Part shown: piece after piece, positions 24,201 to 39,200 of the stretch | Numbering within the stretch: the first letter of the stretch is position 1 | How the letters are laid out: each line of letters begins with the position of its first letter | The notes under the pieces: generated by a model | Seen by the model: only the letters and a program-made list of their open reading frames with translations | What the model was told of the DNA's origin: nothing | Database searches by the model: none | Translations under genes and position numbers: made by a program | NCBI GenBank assembly: GCA_951640165.1 | Contig: OX621241.1 | Span: 15,815,001-15,879,000 of the forward strand | DNA: 64,000 bases | Origin: Pseudoips prasinana | Lineage: Eukaryota > Arthropoda > Insecta > Lepidoptera > Nolidae | Direction: 5' to 3'

Positions 24201-27200
24201 AGTTAATTTCAATCAGTGTTAACCCCATATTGGGTAAGTGTTGATTATTATTTAGTTCTCACTCAAGTAGGGTATTGTAACGTGTACCGGCCACCTTTAT
24301 TTGACCTTGTGGCAAATACCACGTCAACTTCATATTGTGCCTTATGCCTACAATGTAAATTAATATTATGTGCGGTGCTTCACGCTACACATAATACAAT
24401 GTTTCCTATTTGTAAACTCCGCTTCTGCCTGTGACAATTGCACACATTCGCCTTATGCGTAATTGGTACTCCCGCTTCCTCATCATCATTACGCGGTCAC
24501 AGTCAGGAGAGGATTGAGGTTAAAAGAATATTTTATTTAGTGGACGTAAATTCCAGGGTCCAAAGTTCGGCCTACGAGGGTCCAAAATTAAAAAAAAAAA
24601 AAAAAAAAAAAAAATAATTATGTACATCATCAGCCAGGTTTTGCCCACTGCTGGACAAAGTTCTATTCCTAGCTTAGTTGGCAAATAATATACATAAGTA
24701 GGTAGCGCTGATGCTCGACTACCTGCTGTATCCCTTAGTCGCCTTTTACGACACCCACGGAATAGTATGGGGGTGGTCCTATTCGTCTACCCTATCGATG
24801 CCGGAACCACACGGCTACTATTCCGTGGGTGTCGTAAAAGGCGACTAAGGGATACAGCAGGTAGTCGAGCATCAGCGCTACCTACTTATGTATATTATTT
24901 GCCAACTAAGCTAGGAATAGAACTTTGTCCAGCAGTGGGCAAAACCTGGCTGATGATGTACATAATTTTTTTTTTTTTTTTTTAAACTTTGGACCCTCGT
25001 AGGCCGAACTTTGGACCCTGGAATTTACGTCCACTAAATAAAATATTCTTTTAACCTCAATCCTCTCCTGACTGTGACCGCGTAATGATGATGAGGAAGC
25101 GGGAGTACCAATTACGCATAAGGCGAATGTGTGCAATTGTCACAGGCAGAAGCGGAGTTTACAAATAGGAAACATTGTATTATGTGTAGTGTGAAGCACC
25201 GCACATAATATTAATTTACATTGTAGGCATAAGGCACAATATGAAGTTGACGTGGTATTTGCCACAAGGTCAAATAAAGGTGGCCGGTACACGTTACAAT
25301 ACCCTACTTGAGTGAGAACTAAATAATAATCAACACTTACCCAATATGGGGTTAACACTGATTGAAATTAACTTGTTAAACTAATAACTATTTGTGAATG
25401 AAGATTCACTTCAACTTGAAGATGTTACACGACGCGACTAAGAAAAATTTAACGTTTCTTTTTAAGTGAGTGCGTACGTGCTATCGCAATGAGTGCAATC
25501 TGAGTCTGACCTCCCAACGTTCGCTAAATCCTCGCTCGGCGGCTCACGCTTCCCAACCGGTTTTGCTTAGCGACCGCTCGGCGGCTACCGAACTGGTTTA
25601 AAGCGGCGGAGAATTAATACTAAAATGAACTAAGGAGCGTTGAATAGAAATACAACGTTACAACACTGTCACTAACCCAATAAGTGCAATGTACGACTCA
25701 AAGCAACGTTATCACAAAATGAATGTACACCGAATGATTTCATTAAACAGAGCTTGATGTAAATGACTGAAAACATGGAATGGTTAGTGCGACATTATCA
25801 CATACACATGCATGTTTATAAGCTCTAAGCAGAAAGCCAATTTGTAAAATAAGAAATCCTCTCCAATATCATAAATAACTTTGAGAGAATTTGTTATTTT
25901 GTCTCACAACACAAAAATAATTACAATATATTATACATAGTTGTATAATGATCATACAGGGTCCTAGCTTAGTCCAGTAAAGCCTTAAATGCCCTAAACC
26001 TAGTGATATACATGGAATACCCCAAGTACTACAATCAGTATTCTATCAGAAGGATTAGGGCATTTACTAGACTAAGAAATTCCCTCATATTAGATCTACT
26101 TGTCAAACGCGTATTAAACCACAAAAACCTCATTCGATTTGCGCCTTACATCAAACAAACAAAAGCGTCTCAGAGAGCGTATAAGTATTAGATTGTTTTT
26201 TAAGTTTAGTTTGGCGGCCTCGTTTCACTCATTGGATATTAGGTACATAAATATGGCTTCTCCCATATGGAAGTAAAGACTTTACATATAGGTTCACTCA
26301 CTATTTAGCTTCGCTGATAAGATGATGATATAATCATCTTATCATGCCAACTGTATAGTTGGCAAGTGAACAATTTAGCGCTCACACAAAATGCTCAGCT
26401 GATTGTTATTCTTATGAGAGGAGTTATTTTGTGAATTTTGTGTAACAAAACTTACGAGTGAATGTTAGAAATCTCGATGTTAACTGAACCTTGTGTTTGA
26501 CATCAAAGCAATATCCAAACACAGCACTACATTTTGATAGGCATCTTGAATTCGTTTCTACTATTCGTTTTTACAACACATACTTAGTCTACAGTAAATA
26601 TTTACCATATTGGTTCTAAACTGATTGTCCAGAAAGTGCGTAGCTACGTGAGCGGGCAGGAGGTTGAAGAGAATTCGTCTGTTTGATGCCTGGAATCACA
26701 TAAAATATTAAATTAATATTTCAATTTTTTAATTAATAAAAACAGGAGTTAATTTTTTTAAGTCATCAGCCTGAGTGAGTTTAAGTCATGCTAGATAGAG
26801 GTCTCCCTCAAAGATTCTAAAATGTCGTCATTTTAGGGTTTTGCCGTAGCCACCGCGCTTGGCATGCGAGTTGGCGACCGCAGTTAGGTGATAGCAGTTA
26901 CACAAATGGTGCTGCTGCCGGACTTATCCCATAGTCGCCTCAATTATTTCGGGGCCGGAAACCACAAGACTAATTATTATTTTTAAGTAATTATAGTTTA
27001 ATGACCTAACTTAGTTTAGACTGCACGTGTGGCGCAGCGGCTGAGACAGTCGCCTCGCCGCTTCGTGTCGCTGGTTCGAGTCCCGCGCCGGACAACTATT
27101 TGACCCATAAATAGTTGTTCTGAGTCTGGATATAATTTGCGTCCGTCTATTATATGTTTGTAAAGTACCCCGCGCGTTGTCATTATTGAAAAAATTAAAA

Positions 27201-30200
27201 AAAACTGAATAATTTATTTTAAACTAGACAACTTTGGAATCTGTGTGCAATATTATTTTTTTTATAAGATTATGGATGTATGATGTACTTATGTATGAAT
27301 GTAATATAAAATTTTGGTAGTATTATATGTCTTCTGTGTATTTCATTTATTTTATATTTAAAGAGTGACTATTTTTTAGATTGTATTCATATTAGCACTT
27401 CTTGCCTTAAACACAGGATACCCTAGTTCTGATAACCTAGTTCACGAAAATCTTACTTTGTTTATAGCAAAGTAAATTTTTTGTACTTATTGGTAATTTT
27501 ATTTTATACTGTTGTAAACAATTTTATTTGACATAAATTGTAATTATTATTACTATTTATATATAAACTTTATATAAACAAATAAATGAATCATAACCCA
27601 ACATAAAGTCTGATAATTTTAAACAAAGCTTAATGCGTGTATGATATTGTTCATCATCATCATCATATCAGCCGAAAGACGCCCGCTGCTCCCCAAAGAT
27701 CTAGAATATATACCTATAATTTGATTCTATATTAATCTTACAGAGGCTACTGCAGCAATCGTTAAATTTTTAACGTGTGTCTATGGAGCTGAAACGTCTT
27801 GGACTGCGAAACAACCCGCTCGTCCATCTTTACTAATATTATACATGCGAAAGTAACTCTGTCTGTCGCGCTTTCACGCCAAAACTACTAAACCGATTTA
27901 AATTAAATTTGATACACAGATAGTCTAGAGCCTCATAAAGGATATAGGCTACTTTTTTATGCGAAAAAGTGATAGGGGGGACGAAAAGTTGTATAAAAGT
28001 ATCGTCATTTATCGAGCTAGAATCTTGAAACTCGATATAAATAAATATGTCATTCATAGTTTGTAAAAGTTTTACCTTAAAGTTTGTAAAAAAACAATAG
28101 GGGATGAAAGTTTGTGTAGGAATATGTAAGGTTCATGTGAATGTTACATAAGTTTACGACAAGATACAAAATGTTAGAGATATTCTGATGTAATATTTAC
28201 GGAGTACCACCATAATTACTTTCTAAGGAAATAAGTTTATATCACACAGGAAATTGCGATATGCCAGGAACGGCTTAGGGATTAGATTCACCAATTACGA
28301 ATTCCAATTTAACTTTCAAAGTCTAAACCCGGGCTGAATTTTCTACATTCATATTTAATGATCGGGAGGCTTCACTAATGATGTACAGAATTTTACTTAA
28401 GGGGCTTAAAACCTGTAACAAAACTCACTTGTAAGGCATCCATATCTCTCTTCTCGTCTCTCGCTTGCGCCTGCCAGAGGAAATCGAGGCGCGCCGTCCA
28501 TTCTGTCTGCCGCGCGTGCAGTAATACTGCGAGAGCTAGGGCGACCGTCCACGCACTCGCCACGTACGCCGACCCTACTAAACTTGGCCTGAAAGTAAAC
28601 GATACATGAAAATAAATAAATTTATTAATACAATATTAAACTAGACCCTCTAACAAAGGTATCTGTTTAACCAAGTTAATGTCTGTTAAAGATTTTAAAT
28701 GAGTTATTGCCAGTATTATATTTTTGGTCTGTTTATTAGCTAGTAGTAACTATAATTTCAATTTTACAAAAAGGAAAACCTGCCATTGGCCTTCCCTTTA
28801 TATTGCATTCTGCAATTGGTGTTTATATCTGTATCGTTGTTGGTTTTCTTAATAAATAATAATAAATAAACTAGAGTATTTTATAAGTGACACTATAAAA
28901 CCGGTTGTAGACCCTTAGCTGATCTACTGTCACTTACAAAATACTCTAGTTTATTTATTATTATTTAGTTATTTAGCTTACTAACTATCAGTAGTATCTG
29001 GGTTATATAAAATAATAAAGACTTCTTGGTCGAATTTTGGGCATGGCGGCCATTCTCCATGGAAACTAGCCATCGTCATCGCCATATTATAGTGCACAAG
29101 TTGCGCAACAAAGAGGCACTTTCTAATCATCACTCTCATGATCCGATGGTACGACAGCGAGATGGCTGGAAAGAGGTCGTCAGGTACAAGACCGACTTCG
29201 TGCTGATACTGAGAAATAATCTTTTCAGAAAAAAAACTTGTGTGTACTTATGTACACGCGTTAGAAGTTATAGTTCTTTGGCGTATGGAAAAAAACACCA
29301 AAATAATATTTATTTATTCACACTGTTTAATTGTACCCTTACGAAACACGTGTTCTACATATAAAAATACTAGGATATACAACTTGAACATAGTTATCAA
29401 TTTTCATACCACCTAGAACTAACTTCATGCTGTTAAATTTAGGTGTCGGTGTGCGCGCGCATCGTAAAAATTCACTCTCATCATTTTTCTCTATCGCGCC
29501 AAAAGAAGTATAACTTCAAAAAGTAAAGTAAAAAGAATGATAGTGGCGCTATCTATCGAAGATTGGTCGTATCAACTCAGAAACTTTCGTGGGCTCATGC
29601 ACAACACTTTGCCGAAGATCATCACAGGATCAAATACATACTTTACTATTCTATAAAGGACATACAGACAAACATACATTTATAGAGAAGATACATAGAT
29701 TAATTTAATATGTACATATGTACATTAGATAGATAGATAACTCTCTATTGCATACCAAAGACATAAACTTTACATTTAAATGGAAATAGTACAAGTGGCG
29801 GCTTTATCGCTAAAAGCGATCTCTTCCAGGCAACCGATGAATGGACCAGAACTGTTAGTGAATAGAAAGACGGGGGTAGTAGGTGGTGTACAGAACAAAA
29901 GATGGCTGAATATACCGAAGGTACATTCAATAGCAGTAAATTCATTTGAATATTACGAAGTCAATAAAATAATATAAATAAATACATTCTATTTGAATAT
30001 ACTAGAGTTCTTGTAGTGTAAGCGTTACTATAATAAGATTAGATGCGATGGGAATATCACATTTCATTGTTCTAAATACTAAGCTACTTCTAGTAAGCCC
30101 GTTGCTAATCTTTTCTGAACCGTTGCGCGTTGGAGGTATTATGTTAGGTGACTTGTAAATAATAAATCAGATTATCTTCTTTGAATAAATGCTGCTATAA

Positions 30201-33200
30201 CAATACGTGTTTTATAGAATTTACTTTAGATTAAATATAAGTAAATCTTTAGAATTTATTATGATTTCTGGAAACCAATAATCAAATGGCTTAGCGCTTG
30301 CACGCACTATGTAGGCACTTAATTTAATGTATATGTATCAATACTTTTGTCTAGGAATCTAATTATTTAACTTAAAAAATAGACATATATGCAGATATTA
30401 TAACGAGTTCCGACTGTTGGAGCAAGTGTGAGGCCTAATTTAGCCCTGCTTTTTAATCGACTTTAGAAAAGAAGGTGAATCTCAATTCAAAAACACGTTT
30501 TTAGGGTTCCGTAGCCAAATGGCAAAAAACGGAACCCTTATAGATTCGTCATGTCTGTCTGTCTGTCTGTCCGTCCGTATGTCACAGCCACTTTTTTCCG
30601 AAACTATAAGAGCTGTACTATTGAAACTTGGTAAGTAGATGTATTCTGTGAACCGCATTAAGATTTTTACACAAAAATAGAAAAATTACAATAATTTTGG
30701 GGGGTCGCCAAACATAGAACTGAAACGCAAAAAAAAATTTTTATCGTACCCATACATGTCTATGGATAGGTCTTCAAAAATCATGTTGAGGTTTCTAATA
30801 TCATTTTTTTCTAAACTTCATAGTTTGCGCGAGAGACACTTCCAAAGTGGTAAAATGAGTGTCCCCCCCCCTGTAACTTCTAAAATAAGAGAATGATAAA
30901 ACTAAAAAAAATATATGATGTACATTATCGTAGAAACTACAACGAAAATTGGTTTGAACGAGATCTAGCAAGTAGTTTTTTTTTAATACGTCATAAACCG
31001 CAATTTGCTTTCATTTAATCAACTGAAATACTTGCTGCTGCGGAACCCTTCATGGGCGAGTCCGACTCGCACTTGGCCGGTTTTTTCTGTTTTGATATTG
31101 TTACAAGATGGCCCCAAGTAATTTGTGTCTAAATCGGATTTTAACTGCTAGCTGTAGCTTCTATATAAAAAAAACCATTGAAAACGGTTGAATGTTTATA
31201 CTCTATAGCAAAAAAGAGCTTCTACCCTATGGCAGAATTGAAAAATAGCTACTACTAATACAAATAATATAACTTTGCTATACTGTATACTGTCCCGACT
31301 ACAGAAAAGATCCTTACGACATCCTGATATTATTTCCATATACATACATGGCAGTCGTTACAATTAGAATTATAGATTTTCCCATATTCGGCAGTCTTAG
31401 AAAAACATCTACAACTAATATAATGTGGCAGTACCCAAGAGTTATGTAAGTAAGGGATAAGACCAAGAATACTTACGATGTCTTTACAAAGTGCCTTACT
31501 AAAACATAGATAGATAGATAGATGAACTCTTTATTGTACACCAAAGAATAACAAATAAATAGAAGGTATTTAAAATTTTAACATTATACAATTGGCGGTC
31601 TTATCCCAAAATGTGAACTCTTCCTGACAACCAAAGTAAAGATCGGAGTATGGAAATATTGTGAGGGGCAGTTGTCGGTGTACAAATACATTATAAATAA
31701 GACCGCATAGGTACACATAATAAGAAGAAAATATATAAACATATTATAAATAATATATACAAACAATATAATAATAATAAAAATGATTTATTTACTTTTC
31801 ACAAGGAATAACAAGTATAACTATTAGTAAATGTTGACAAATTTTAACGTTAAATATAACGTTCCATTTTGTTTTGTCATTCTTGTAGTGACAGATAGTG
31901 ATTCTTGACAAGTCTTTGGAATTCTGGTAGACTTTGTGCACGTCTCACCATTAGAGATGGCATAATAGGGATGTTATAAACAATGAAGCAGAGTAAAAAT
32001 AAGATACTTACTCATCCATAAGATCGTAGCAGTCGAAGAGATCCTTATGATATCCTAATATAATGCCCATATACCCGGCCGTCATCACAGTTAGAAGAAT
32101 TCCTTTCACCATAATTGGCAGTCTTAGAAACACAGCCACAACTAGCATACTGAGGCAGCACCCGAGGGTTATGTACAGGGGGATCGGGCAGCCCAAGTGT
32201 TCTTCTTTGTAGGACCACAGCTCATTTGCAGCGTCCCCATTTAACGTATAAACGTCTGACATGTTCGTCGTGTTTTCCGTTAGGTTTGCGCATAGACGAA
32301 TGTTGTGACAAGTTATCTGGAAACATACAATTATCTAAATTAATAACAAAGAGTAATAGGTTTCTTGAAACTGGTGCTTGAAACTCAACTTCAATTCTGA
32401 TGAGACCCTTAGGCGTTCAAAACAAGAATGAGGTTATATAATATATGAAGGCGCAAGGATAGATTATTGAGATATACGTCTTTTTTGGCTGGGATCGAGT
32501 GATTGTGCTCTTGAAATGATAGCTAAATAGATTTTAAATTTGATTGATTTTTGATTAATTTGATTTAAAAATATACATATACCGTGCGATATAGAATATA
32601 GTATTAAATCGCGTATATTTAAAAAAAATTCAATTATCCATGAAACTGCCTAACATGTAAATCAATCACTGCCTATCATGTCCTTATTTTTTAACCATAA
32701 ACGTCGGTTTATAGTTAAAAAATAAAGACATGAAAATAAGCGATCAATCTAACGGAATTTCTACAAAAATTGAAATAAAAAGTTATATTAATTTTGTATT
32801 TAAAATTTTCCGCCCGTGGAGGACTGAAACACGTGTTTAGTATCATATAGGTGCATGTAATATGTCATTCTTCAAAGTTCATTTTAACGCGAGCGGGAGA
32901 ACCGCAATGCAAATGCATCGCGGCTTGATTAAACTGGCAATTAGTGCAATTAACACTACGTACTTATTAGTTTTGTTTTTTTACTGTCTGCAAGGTAACG
33001 CCTTATTCCGTTTACCGTTACTTAACAATTTCTGTGATAAACTAAAAAAAAACCGTATTGTAGAAAACATGTTTTGTTATATATAACTTACCACATTAAC
33101 TTGTCCCACCGCATACCCCAGCACAATAGTGAACGTCGTTATCGCATTCCTCAATGTAAATGGCCTGGACACGTCACAGGGTATGATCCTGAGCCGGGCG

Positions 33201-36200
33201 GCTAAGGTGAGGGCGAGTACTGCGGCTGACCACGCGAAGGCGGTGACGAAGAGAAGTAGGAGTATCAAAGTTTGCGGGAGGACTGCCGCCTGAAGAGCTC
33301 CGCTGGCTGCCAGCGCACAGATGGCGGCGCCCAGGGAGCCAGCCCACCCACCGTCTGTTGACGCGCGGTACTGAAAATAGGACACTCAAAGTTAACTTAA
33401 CCATCCAAATCCCAGCATCCAATAATAAATTAACCTATTTTAATGAAATAATCTAATAATATCCTGTGCCATTATTTACACACTGTCATCTGATCCCAAA
33501 CTATGCAGAGCTTGTACTATGGAAACCAGATCACTGATATACATACTTATAAATACTACATATAATACTTCTCTTTTGTAAATACATACTTATACAGATA
33601 ATTACACCAAAACTCAGGACACATCACACATTAAGAGTTTGAAAATTGGCTGTGTGGTTGACGAAGAAAGAATATATCCACTTCATCTTATCCTGTGGGG
33701 GGCGTAAAAGTCGTCCCGAGGGAATGAAATATACGAGAGAATGGGCAGCAGCGTTTTCATGAGTACTATGACCAGCTTACTGCGATAGCCAACCCGTCTG
33801 CCAAGCGTGGCTCTTATGGGATATCACTCCAAATCCAACAATTCCATTGTGGAAATCTTTTAGGTTGGCCTTTGTCCTGCAGTGGACGTCATTTGGCTGA
33901 CGAAACGAAATAACCTAAGAAACACATGACAGGGAATAAAATCATTTTTTCAGAAGCAACGATGCCTGAATCTCTGATACAAAAAATAAGGAATTTTATA
34001 AATTTGAAACCTATCCCATAACCAGTCCCAAGCACCTGGGCGGGCTAATCCTGCACTGGACCTAGCTGTTTTCTTTTATATCTGTGTCATCATCTGTATG
34101 TGGCATCGTCTTAAAGCAACTGATAACTCTTTCTCGTGTGTCATAAAAATACATTTATTTCTATCGTAATATTTTGAACCTTAGTAAAACTTCTTCTTTT
34201 TTTGTATTGACTTAGGACTGAAGGTACCTAGACTACCAAACGAAGATGCCGAATACAACTATTTAGTAAGATTTCTTCATATTTTGTTTAAAATGACTAC
34301 GAGTATAATTTGGGAAATTGCCAATGACTGATCTTCCGCTTTCCCGCAAAATCGTCGATCCAACCAGTGGGAGGTCTGCCCATGCTACGTCTTCCAGTTC
34401 CTGGTCGCTATTTCAGAACTTTCTGTCTCATCGGCTGTTCGTTATACGAGCTATGTGCCTATGGAGATCCAAATGTGGACGCCTTGGGTAATAAGCTCCT
34501 GTATCCCCATGTGCTTTAAAAAAATGTAGTTCAAGAGCACCGACACGCAATAATATACATATGACTACTTACAAAACTGTAGGTACTTTATTACACTTAC
34601 TTTTATACCCAACTTTGACACAACTTATTTCCATACACATCATATCAATCGAAAGGCGCCCACAGCTGCTCAAGGGCCTCCCCCAAAGATCTCCAAAATT
34701 GCCGATCTTGCGCTACCCGCATCCAGCGGCTTCCAGCGACCCGCACAAGATCATTGGTCCATCTTATAGAGGGGCTTCCCACTTTGTGTCCTCCGGTTCC
34801 ATGCATCTTTCAATTTCGTTCATTCTCATTATTATCATTCCATTATTTTACTAATTACTTAATTATCGTATGGGCAGTGATCACCCTAGTGTCAGAATTG
34901 TTCAAGCCGCCCAGTAGGCCTCTGACATGGCTTAACGACTGCTGTATAATGACTACAGCTTAACGTTACCTCCGAAGCACGGAGACGCTCAGAAATGATC
35001 CCATTTTTGGCGGTCACCCATCTATGGACCGCAAGCAATGGAAGAAGAAGAGCATCTTATTATACCTGTGCCTCCTTATCAGCGTCTTTGAAGCATAACG
35101 TAAGCAGATGTACATGCGTGGCCTTCTCCCGGTGCACGGAGCGGGCGTCGATGGCCTGCGCCAGGTACTTGTTGACGCGGTTGGTGGGCTGGTGGTACAC
35201 AGACGAGTGACGCTTTTTCAACGGACGCTTAAACTTCTCTGTGACTTTGTTCTGCAAACACATTACCCACTCAACGACCCTGATCTGACACTGTATATCT
35301 AACTACCCACCGATTCACGTGTACAATGTGTAACATAATTATGTGTATATAAGACTTAGGCAACTAGTTGTCTATTCTCCAGATTATTTGTAATGATTAT
35401 CAGAACACGGTTAAACAAAAACGGTTCGCTTTTTATATTGTTGGGAACTTTGAAACGGCGAACGTATTTTAGTTTCAGATTTTCAAAGGGTGCGATGATA
35501 CGGAACCCTAGCGAGTGCGAGACCGACACGCACTCACCCCGTTTTTTTTCTACCGTAATCTAAAAACGATTTTGAGCAAACAATTTGGATGATTGACTCT
35601 AGTTGCTCTATATTGCCTTCAATGTGGTATACCTACTTACGGAGTTTAATATAACTAGGAGACAACTACTTATAGAACATGAGTTTGGGAAATGCGCATT
35701 TTCTTTAAATTCCCTCGTATATAGGAGGTTTAACATAAATACTGGACGTACCGTAAGGAGCTCAATTTGCCTATGAAACTGAACAAGATATAGAAAATCA
35801 ACACGCTAATGAACTGCCCATACAAAATTTAATTTAACAAACAAAGTTTAATTAGTTCAGTTTTATGAGTAGATAACGCTCCTTAATTTACGTCTACTAT
35901 TTATTTTACACCTTGTATATACACAAGTTGAGTAGGCGCTTTTTCTTTTAGTATCACTAAATCATACCACAGTACCATTATATCACAGTACTAAAATATT
36001 AAAATATAACAGCTCAAGTTACGTAATCAATCACTTCAGAGATCTAATTATCTCGATAGAATTTTGAAAATTAAAATACCTTTCATAAAAACAAAATCTT
36101 TTAATGATTCCTAATGCCTTCCAAAATTTTTGAGGGGATCAAAACAGTACACATACAATGAGCTGGATGCATTTTGCAAAGAAAACTAAAAGTTTTTGTA

Positions 36201-39200
36201 GATATTTCGCCTTCTCAAACTAATGTTCTACTGTTAAATAATTGAGCTCTTTTAGTATTACCCGATACTTATGTTACACGTCTTATATACAACGATAATG
36301 GAGCTGGAACACATCGATCTGACCAACAGAGGGTAGAAGGTACTTTCACATTTATGTACAGGGTATGGTCAGGGTACACCGGGTACATGCCGACTCCATG
36401 CTTCACAGTTCGGGAGCTCAGACTGACCTTAGAATGCAAAAGTTCCGGATTCCGAAGCAGCATCACATTATTAGAATAGTAATGAAGTAGATATAAGTAC
36501 TTAAGACATCGATATAGATACTTTTACAACGGCAAAATATTATAAAGATAACTTAGACGGAGTTGAAATTTACAAGAGTTTACTTTGAGTCAGATCGGGG
36601 GTAGTAAAGTACACATAAATATTGAAATACATAGAAGACAGATTTGTGTTTGATTATTTCTTAAATATTACACAAATTAGACATATGTGTAAGTAAGCAG
36701 TGAAATAATCAGGCACAAAACCAAAATCGTGTGGCCGTATTCAGAAACATAGTTAAAATTTATGTAATAAATAATTTGTCCCTGTTTGTCAAGTGTATAT
36801 TAGCATTAGAGTGACAGAGATCAGTTTTAAGTTAAGCGATAACTGATCTCTCTCACTCGAACCTTACAACCTTACATATGTTTCAGAATACAACAATATA
36901 ATTAAACAATAGGTACTCATAAACACGCATCAGCTATAGATTTTTATCGTCCTCTGATATAAGGAGAATGGTAAATCGTATCCAGCTGATCCTTGTTTAT
37001 AAGTAAGAGGGTAAGTGGTGAGGTTCAGTGAGCATGCGGGTTAGTGGAAGGGTCATGCCATGCGGTGCGGATGACTCAGGGTAGCGAGTGAAACACAGTT
37101 CGGTGCAGCCGGCTTTATTGTCGAAACATTCTGTAACACAATCTCAAGTTTGTAAACATTTTGACATTCGAAATAAGTGAAAGTGATGTGGTTCTGTGTG
37201 CTCACGTTGGTATTAATCCATCCCCTTTCCTTGTTACTCTTGTGGATAGAAAGATACTATCGAAGGAATCGCGAGTGTGCCCCACAGATTATATCCCGTG
37301 AATCGTACAGTTCCTACATCAAGATAAGGGAATCATATACGTGTCGCCCGGTAATTGTGGAAAACAATTATACACATGAACAACATTTTGTCTACGCTTA
37401 CTGTTGCAGCGGGCATTTGTCGTGGAACTAATGACCAAGGTTGATATATCTGAAAATAATGAGCAGACGTCTCGTATTAGTTACTGGTGTATTCCAGTCT
37501 TCCACGCAATGTTCGAATAACCACTTATGACGGGATTAAACCAATTATAAACTTTACATTGAAATCATACGATGATATTTTCTTTAAAGGTTGCCTATAA
37601 ATTTATGTAGATACGAAACTAATTTGAATAGGGAAGGACACATTGAGTCAAGGCTCTGAACAAACCAGCATCTAAATATTCATTTAGTCTAAAATCAAGG
37701 GAGTATTTGCGAGGTTCGGATATTTTCTGTGCTAGCTACACGTGTAGAACTACTGGAGGTTAATTCAAACAATATAAACAGGAATCTATTCCTACCACGT
37801 ATTTAATTACCTACTGTGTATGTGTAATGTATGTAGTATAAAACATAATGGAGTTTGGCATAAAATAAAGTTGTAATTGCGCGAAGCTTATACATTCTCC
37901 CGGTTCCTTGCAAAATGATTTCTGTAATAATCATAAAAAGCTTCAGTGCATACCTTAAGTAATAAAAAGCGGCAAAGATTTAGTTGGAAAACCACCACAA
38001 ACCAAACTAACTACTTGGAAACCATAAAGCGAGGTTAGTTCGACATCGTACTTGGACGTAATGCGTCTGCGTATCGGTGTCGGAACTCGTATCTCAAGCG
38101 TGAATGTCGAACACGCGGGACTGATATCGGTGTGGTTCGATATGCCTCAACAAGACCTATGGCAGGAACCATATAATAGTTCGTCCCCTAAACGAATGAG
38201 AAAGCATGTGTGTTCGCACGCTCGCCACCACACGTCGTGCAGTCGACGACGAACGTGCGGCATTGCCTCGGACACGCACTCTATTCATTATTATGCAAAT
38301 CATCTGTGCCAGATTAGTCGTCAGTCTCGCGTCACGCGCTCGGAAAACGATGCAAGAAACCTCTCAAGGAAACCGAAAAACCAGCACAGATCTAAACGTG
38401 CATATTGCGTATGCATATTAACATGTGTCATGTCGGGGTGACGGCTGTGCGTGCGCAGGGCGTGGTGCTGCATGACGGCGTCGAAGGTGTGATGGTGCGG
38501 GGCGGAGGCGGGGGGGGCGGGGCTCACGTCGTCGGAGCGCAGCGCCGCCAGCCGCAGCGCCTCGGCCGAGCCCGGCTCCGCGTGCAGCGCGCGCCGCAGG
38601 TCCAGCACCTGCCAACACCGCCCGACTCACTCCCGCCCGTTTCCGGATCCGACCCACGGCGAGACGGCGATTTTTAAACCGGATCCCAACTCCAAAAAAA
38701 CGTTACTTCTCTATTCGATTCGATCCCCATCGCCCGTCTCGCTGCGTTTCGAAAGTCCGTGCCTTGGCTGACATCGATATCACAAAAAACACATGGATAA
38801 ATTAAAACGCTTTCAATATTTACTTTAGCGAAACCATAAAATTGACAACACTCAATAAACTTTTCATACGCCGTTTTTATACATCGAGAAAGTCTCGGAA
38901 AAAAATAGTAATAGTAAGTAGACATTGAATAAAATAAGATAAAACCAGAGAACTCACCTTCGAATGTCGACAGGAGCACCGGTACGAGAAAATAATATCA
39001 CTCGAGACAAACATTCTGAGGAGCGAAATAAAGCCGTGGACGTCGGACTCGTATTATTTAGTCCCGTCCTTAATAGGGTGCAAAACTTACGCATAAAACT
39101 TAATAGTGCAAATAGTAAAGTTGTAACTCTTCTTATAAAATTATTAAAAATTCCCTCTTAAAGTTTTAAATAAGAAAACCGCTCGCGTCTTTCACTATCA

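Larger units (their letters stand above)
23912..25662. mobile_element. Palindromic element A: inverted repeat with retroelement-like ends
   Basis: Arms 23912-24768 and 24818-25662 are reverse complements with only about three to four base differences that I could find, plus length variation of a poly-A/poly-T run (about 24589-24614 versus 24967-24983). A 49-base spacer separates them. The outer ends read TGTAACG and CGTTACA, and both flanks carry ACAC (23908-23911 and 25663-25666), the 4-bp duplication expected of integrase-mediated insertion. The arms have short broken frames (for example a Cys-rich one ending at 24434) but no intact protein. Confidence 0.85.
23030..26605. other. rut intron containing a 1.75-kb inverted repeat
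   Basis: The inverted repeat at 23912-25662 is described separately. The remainder is AT-rich. The plus-strand frame at 26003-26191 has no recognisable features and is not called. Confidence 0.5.
33371..35065. other. rut intron made largely of repeats
   Basis: A minus-strand family 1 SINE (33470-33625), a family D repeat (33640-33910), a decayed RT fragment (34325-34485), a dispersed module with GAAAGGCGCCCACAGCTGCT (34645-34810) and a family C repeat (34868-35030) fill most of it. Confidence 0.55.
35252..38422. other. Large rut intron with a candidate nested gene
   Basis: Mostly AT-rich without recognised repeats, apart from a fragment at about 35485-35545 (GGAACCCTAGCGAGTGCGAG). The plus-strand candidate at 37186-37431 and its promoter are listed separately. 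A second plus-strand frame at 38052-38441 overlaps a cyclase exon and shows no family features. Confidence 0.45.

Noticed and set aside
38052..38441. 129-residue plus-strand frame after the nested candidate gene
   Set aside because: Overlaps a supported rut exon on the other strand, lacks a true family signature, and has no link to 37186-37431.
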